A DNA stretch of 9,527 nucleotides from Candidatus Cloacimonadota bacterium (GTDB lineage Bacteria; Cloacimonadota; Cloacimonadia; Cloacimonadales; Cloacimonadaceae): positions 1 through 9,527 of the forward strand of contig JALNXT010000031.1 in NCBI GenBank assembly GCA_023230245.1, written 5' to 3'. A program made the translations under genes and the position numbers. Positions within the stretch are counted from its first letter, which is position 1. The number at the start of each line of letters is the position of its first letter. This document shows, piece after piece, positions 6,523-9,527 of the stretch. The notes under the pieces are model-generated. The model worked only from the letters and a program-made list of their open reading frames with translations. It was not told the origin of the DNA and searched no databases.

Positions 6523-8614
6523 TGATAAGTACTGTCAAAGTATCTTCATGGAAAACTGATTTATACAATTCTATAACACCGAGTTTTGATGCATTCTCAT
6601 CGTATTGCACTATTTGCTCAGTATAATCGCTATTCCCTCTAAATTGATTAATACGATATTGTATTGATTTCTTGATTGTCTCATCACCAATATCATTTGA
6701 AGCATGCGCTAATGCTTCAATTATGTAATGTGGTATCTCTGTTAAGAAATTACATTGCTCAGCAAGGAGTAAGGCAAACCATCCTTTTCCTGCTTTTTTG
6801 GCTAATCTCATAACCTCTTTCCCTGAAATTGCTACTTTATCGTCATCAAGCTTATGCTTAACAAGGTCTGTTTTGGTACCCTTTTTAAATAAATTGTCTA
6901 CACACCTTTTAACCTCATATGCGTTACCACAACGTAAAAAATCTACTTCAAATGTATGCTCTGCATAGTATGCTTTTAAGTAGCTATTATCCTTACAGAG
7001 GTCATCCAGCTTTCCCCTTCTTTCTTTCCCGCTTTTCTGAGAATTGTAATATGGCATCATTTCTTCTGTAAAGCTATCTTTTTCTTTGGCAAGAGGTATT
7101 ATCGATATGTCAGAATCAGTTACTATTGCACAGTACTTCCTGATTCTATCATGATGGAACAGGTTTGCAATATTACTAAACGCAGTGCTACCTACATTAA
7201 CAATTGTTATACCAACTTCATCCAAAGTTAGTCCCATAACCTCTTTGAACATCTCTGGGATCAATATTTGCTCTGCATCTCCTTCAACAAGCAGAACTCC
7301 CTTTGCAAATAACAGATTACTTCTTACGGCATCTAGATAGCGTTCTGCCCTTTCTATTTGCTTGATTTTCAGTCCTTTATGAGGCTGAAATACTATGGCT
7401 GTCTTGCCCTGCCTGCACAGTACATTGACTTGGCTAATCTTACTAACAGATGAGATATGAGTTGAGTGCGTTGATACAAATATCTGTGTTCTAGTACTAT
7501 CAAGGTTATTGAATAGTGTTTTCTGGATATGCGTATGGATATGAGCTTCTGGTTCTTCGATTAATAAGAAGTTTGCACCCTTATCTTGTTTCAGCTTATC
7601 ATTCTCCAAGAGCTTTAACGATAAATAAATCAGGTTAGCACCCCCAAGGCTGATTTCAGTTATTTTACCTGTATGTCCACCATCCTCTGGATCACCCACC
7701 CACAGTTTTAATGACCTTATCAACTCGTCCATTTCAGTTGGTAACTCAGACTTAACATCAACATTTGGTGCATACAGATTACCCAAAACAGAGTTTATAA
7801 TTGCCTTTATATCAATCTTCAATGCGTTAACTTCGTGTAATTCACCGATGTCGTCGTTTAGTTGTTTTACTTGTTCCTCTATTGGTTTTCGGTCATCAAA
7901 AGAGATGTTTTTCTCTTTACCCCGCAATAACGATAATAATGGATTAGATCTATAGTTCCTTAGATCGCTTTCTACATCACGTAATGCTTTAATAAAAGTA
8001 CAAGATACTTCTTTGTTAATCCTTACGGATTGTGGTAGAAAATCTCCGTACTTTTCGATATCTTTATCAGCAGGATCAGGAAATGTTATGTTCTCGAAAT
8101 CACCTACAAGTGCTTTATACACAATTTCATCTGAGAAATCAGCATTTCCCTTACCCATAAATACCATTTCATAGTCATCTATTGATATGTTGTTCAAAAT
8201 TGAAGCCAAGTCCTCCTTATTCCGTCCTTCGACTTTCGAATAGTCAAAGAGACTCTTTCTTACTTCTTCTGTTGGTCTGTAATACATAGCATATGTGCCT
8301 AGACCTGATTCGTTGACCAATCCTGTACTATGAATAGCGAGGCATTGAACTGGGTCAGATGTATCAAGTTCACTTAATTCTGCTTTTATGATAATCCAAT
8401 GCCCTTTCCAGTTGTTCAATCCTCGATTAAAATCATCTTCATATAACCTTAGATTCCTTGGGAGGGTTTCATCGAATAATATTTGAATTGATCTAAACAG
8501 ATTAGTTTTGCCTGAGCCATTTTCTCCAATTATGGTGTTAACCCCGCTACTAAATGTAAAAAATGCATTGTCAAAATTCCGGTAGTTCCGAATTACTAAT
8601 TTGCTAATATACAT
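6503..8614 (-). CDS. Class 2 OLD-family ATPase/TOPRIM nuclease (Gabija GajA-like)
   Basis: A 703-aa protein with an N-terminal ABC-type ATPase and a C-terminal TOPRIM nuclease. From Met 8614 as residue 1: Walker A GENGSGKT (30-37), signature ISLGGANL (321-328), Walker B LLIEEPEAH (350-358) and H-loop STHST (381-385). The TOPRIM part has LLVEGDAE with E444, the TDSD motif with D500 and D502, TFEVDF with E556 and D558, and a late KGWFA with K610, so the metal-binding residues look complete. In Gabija, GajA is a nuclease held inactive by nucleotides and released when phage depletes them. The UvrD-like gene overlaps the 3' end by 20 nt, which defines class 2 OLD. A longer reading from Met 8659 (718 aa) is possible, but 8614 has AAGGAG 6 nt upstream and gives the usual MYISKLVIRNYRNF beginning. 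Prototype GajA is near 580 aa; the extra length lies mainly in the ATPase middle and the C-terminus. Confidence 0.92.
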   Translation of the reverse strand: MYISKLVIRNYRNFDNAFFTFSSGVNTIIGENGSGKTNLFRSIQILFDETLPRNLRLYEDDFNRGLNNWKGHWIIIKAELSELDTSDPVQCLAIHSTGLVNESGLGTYAMYYRPTEEVRKSLFDYSKVEGRNKEDLASILNNISIDDYEMVFMGKGNADFSDEIVYKALVGDFENITFPDPADKDIEKYGDFLPQSVRINKEVSCTFIKALRDVESDLRNYRSNPLLSLLRGKEKNISFDDRKPIEEQVKQLNDDIGELHEVNALKIDIKAIINSVLGNLYAPNVDVKSELPTEMDELIRSLKLWVGDPEDGGHTGKITEISLGGANLIYLSLKLLENDKLKQDKGANFLLIEEPEAHIHTHIQKTLFNNLDSTRTQIFVSTHSTHISSVSKISQVNVLCRQGKTAIVFQPHKGLKIKQIERAERYLDAVRSNLLFAKGVLLVEGDAEQILIPEMFKEVMGLTLDEVGITIVNVGSTAFSNIANLFHHDRIRKYCAIVTDSDISIIPLAKEKDSFTEEMMPYYNSQKSGKERRGKLDDLCKDNSYLKAYYAEHTFEVDFLRCGNAYEVKRCVDNLFKKGTKTDLVKHKLDDDKVAISGKEVMRLAKKAGKGWFALLLAEQCNFLTEIPHYIIEALAHASNDIGDETIKKSIQYRINQFRGNSDYTEQIVQYDENASKLGVIELYKSVFHEDTLTVLINVQRPF

Positions 8615-8620
8615 CAAGTT

Positions 8621-8626
8621 CTCCTT
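8621..8626 (-). promoter_or_regulatory. Ribosome binding site that sets the OLD nuclease start
   Basis: On the minus strand AAGGAG is followed by the 6-nt spacer AACTTG and ATG 8614. The alternative in-frame ATG at 8659 is preceded by GTAATGCAATA, which has no Shine-Dalgarno match. Confidence 0.75.
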
Positions 8627-8680
8627 GATATCCTCATCACAAGAATATTCGCATTTCATTATTGCATTACAGATATAGCC

Positions 8681-8708
8681 ATTATGACGCTTTGTGTATT
8701 TCTGTCAA
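8681..8708 (-). promoter_or_regulatory. Sigma-70-type promoter of the OLD-helicase operon
   Basis: On the minus strand a perfect TTGACA (8708-8703) and CATAAT (8686-8681, 5 of 6) are separated by 16 nt. Transcription would begin near 8674, about 60 nt before the ATG at 8614. This is the best promoter match I found in the window. Confidence 0.65.
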
Positions 8709-8820
8709 TCTTTATATCATTCTTTTCTGCAATAACACTGCATGTCCAAACAACTTATTCATGTTTCTTTATGCCATTCGTCCTTATGTAGCGTAACTTC
8801 AATGATCTTATATTCCGTCC

Positions 8821-8853
8821 AAAAACTCACCAAAAACTCACCAAAACTCATCC
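8821..8853. repeat. Three 11-bp tandem repeats
   Basis: AAAAACTCACC occurs at 8821-8831 and 8832-8842, followed by AAAACTCATCC at 8843-8853. The 11-bp period is about one helical turn, which would place any bound protein on one face of the DNA. The array lies about 115 bp upstream of the OLD operon promoter. Confidence 0.7.
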
Positions 8854-8901
8854 TCATTTCCTGTCTCTTCTCCTTCTCTTAGCACTTATAGAGATGTTAG
8901 T

Positions 8902-8962
8902 TGTACACGCCATGTACACGCCTTGATTCTGCCACAATGCGGCGTGGTTGTGGCGTGGTTAT
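8902..8962. promoter_or_regulatory. Symmetric CACGCC/GGCGTG site array (possible operator)
   Basis: CACGCC lies at 8906-8911 and 8917-8922, and its complement GGCGTG at 8941-8946 and 8952-8957. The layout is CACGCC-N5-CACGCC-N18-GGCGTG-N5-GGCGTG, a dyad made of two direct repeats on each side. The longer units are TGTACACGCC twice on the left and GGCGTGGTTRT twice on the right, each with an 11-bp period. It could be a cooperative protein-binding array or an RNA hairpin with two 6-bp stems. Confidence 0.55.
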
Positions 8963-9096
8963 GGCATAATACTATTACATACCCTTAAGATATAAGAGAG
9001 GGGTTAGAGGTGGATAAGGGCTTGCTTCATAATAGCTAAGTTACAGAACTAAAGTAAGTTACAAGTGCTTATAGCAGCAACATGATAGATAAATAT

Positions 9097-9132
9097 CGTC
9101 ATTCCAGCGCAGGCTGGAATCCAGTTCTTTTA
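9097..9132 (+). repeat. Interspersed palindromic repeat, copy 2
   Basis: It matches copy 1 (958-993) over 36 bp with one difference (GCGC for GCGT in the loop) and has the same orientation. Together the two copies form direct repeats around the whole accessory segment. Confidence 0.85.
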
Positions 9133-9258
9133 GCAATTTCCAATTTCACAGCCTTTTAACCACGTCATTGCCACAATATTGTCCATGTATAAAAGCCTAT
9201 AACATCATAGACAGTTCTCAGTATAATTAACAAGCATAACTCTTTGTATAACAACAAG

Positions 9259-9286
9259 CTGGATTCCAGCCTACGCTGGAATGACG
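9259..9286 (-). repeat. Interspersed palindromic repeat, copy 3 (inverted)
   Basis: This is the exact reverse complement of the first 28 bp of copy 1. It faces copy 2 across 126 bp, so the two could pair as a long imperfect inverted repeat or be the two ends of a small element. Confidence 0.85.
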
Positions 9287-9330
9287 GAAAGGATGGGCTG
9301 GAATGACGAAAGAGATGCGCTGGTAAAACG
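9274..9330. repeat. Decayed 22-bp tandem repeats extending the palindrome
   Basis: CGCTGGAATGACGGAAAGG (unit starting 9274) is followed by a second 22-bp unit at 9296-9317 matching 18 of 22 positions, and by a partial third at 9318 (CGCTGG-TAAAACG). The units begin inside copy 3 of the palindrome, so they seem to have grown from its end. Confidence 0.55.
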
Positions 9331-9527
9331 AGTGTATGAATCTGTTTATATGCTGAACGAATGATTAGCACAAAGTATGGGGAAATCTTCCTTGACAAGC
9401 ACTAAGGGTTAAACAGTTTGGGTTAAGCGAGCTTCCTTTGCCAAGCATATATGGGTAGCGAAGCAGCAGAAATATGGCAAGAGAGCTTTATACACTTGGT
9501 ATTAAGGTTCATAGCTTCGATAAATAA

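Larger units (their letters stand above)
8709..9527. other. Non-coding region upstream of the OLD operon to the window end
   Basis: No supported gene is present on either strand. The region holds 11-bp tandem repeats (8821-8853), a symmetric array of CACGCC sites (8902-8962), a 9-bp direct repeat TAAGTTACA (9037-9045 and 9055-9063), two interspersed palindromes (9097-9132, 9259-9286) and a run of decayed 22-bp repeats (9274-9330). In the last 130 bases I see nothing recognisable; short frames open there have no ribosome site or familiar sequence. Confidence 0.6.

Noticed and set aside
8615..8659. Fifteen-residue N-terminal extension of the OLD nuclease
   Set aside because: ATG 8659 has no Shine-Dalgarno sequence, while ATG 8614 has a strong one and begins where OLD-family proteins usually do.
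9165..9398. Minus-strand frame of 77 codons
   Set aside because: Its middle (FQRRLESS) is simply the translation of the interspersed palindrome, a well-known artefact; there is no ribosome site or family resemblance.
9451..9527. Start of a plus-strand gene at the right edge
   Set aside because: ATG 9451 opens a frame that stays open to the edge, but only 25 codons are visible, with no ribosome site and no recognisable sequence.

Overview
This is a bacterial chromosome segment with an ordinary translation-factor gene at the left edge and an accessory region filling the rest. The EF-G-like GTPase, the signal-peptide Sel1-repeat protein, the interspersed palindromic repeats and the hairpin-rich intergenic DNA suggest a Gram-negative-type environmental or gut anaerobe. 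A member of Candidatus Cloacimonadota is my best guess, from general resemblance only; no rRNA or other marker here proves it. Codon use differs across the window: the helicase/OLD operon is visibly AT-rich, while the EF-G, secreted Sel1 and 156-aa genes are more balanced. This fits acquisition of the operon by transfer.

Left to right: (1) 2-742, minus strand, the N-terminal 247 residues of an EF-G-like GTPase (FusA2 type), cut by the window edge. (2) 743-1217, non-coding, with one copy of an interspersed palindromic repeat and a promoter reading right. (3) 1218-2557, plus strand, a probable operon: a 37-aa small ORF overlapping by ATGA a 255-aa protein with two CxxC...CSxxC zinc modules, then a cytosolic three-repeat Sel1 protein starting at TTG. 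(4) 2558-2922, non-coding, with three GTCC...GGAC hairpins. (5) 2923-3903, a secreted Sel1 protein with seven 36-residue repeats. (6) 3904-4224, a convergent intergenic region made of consecutive inverted repeats. (7) 8614-4225, minus strand, three genes: a class 2 OLD-family ATPase/TOPRIM nuclease, a UvrD-like superfamily 1 helicase overlapping it by 20 nt, and a 156-aa unknown protein starting 6 nt after the helicase stop. (8) 8615-9527, an upstream region with a good promoter, a symmetric array of CACGCC sites, 11-bp tandem repeats and two more interspersed palindromes.

The clearest functional unit is the OLD nuclease plus UvrD helicase pair. Its gene order and domains are those of Gabija (GajA-GajB) antiphage systems, though both proteins are longer than the commonly described ones (about 580 and 490 aa). 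In that model GajA is a nucleotide-sensing DNA nuclease and GajB a helicase partner. Whether the 156-aa protein or the zinc/Sel1 operon contributes to defence cannot be told from sequence; both are adjacent and unexplained.
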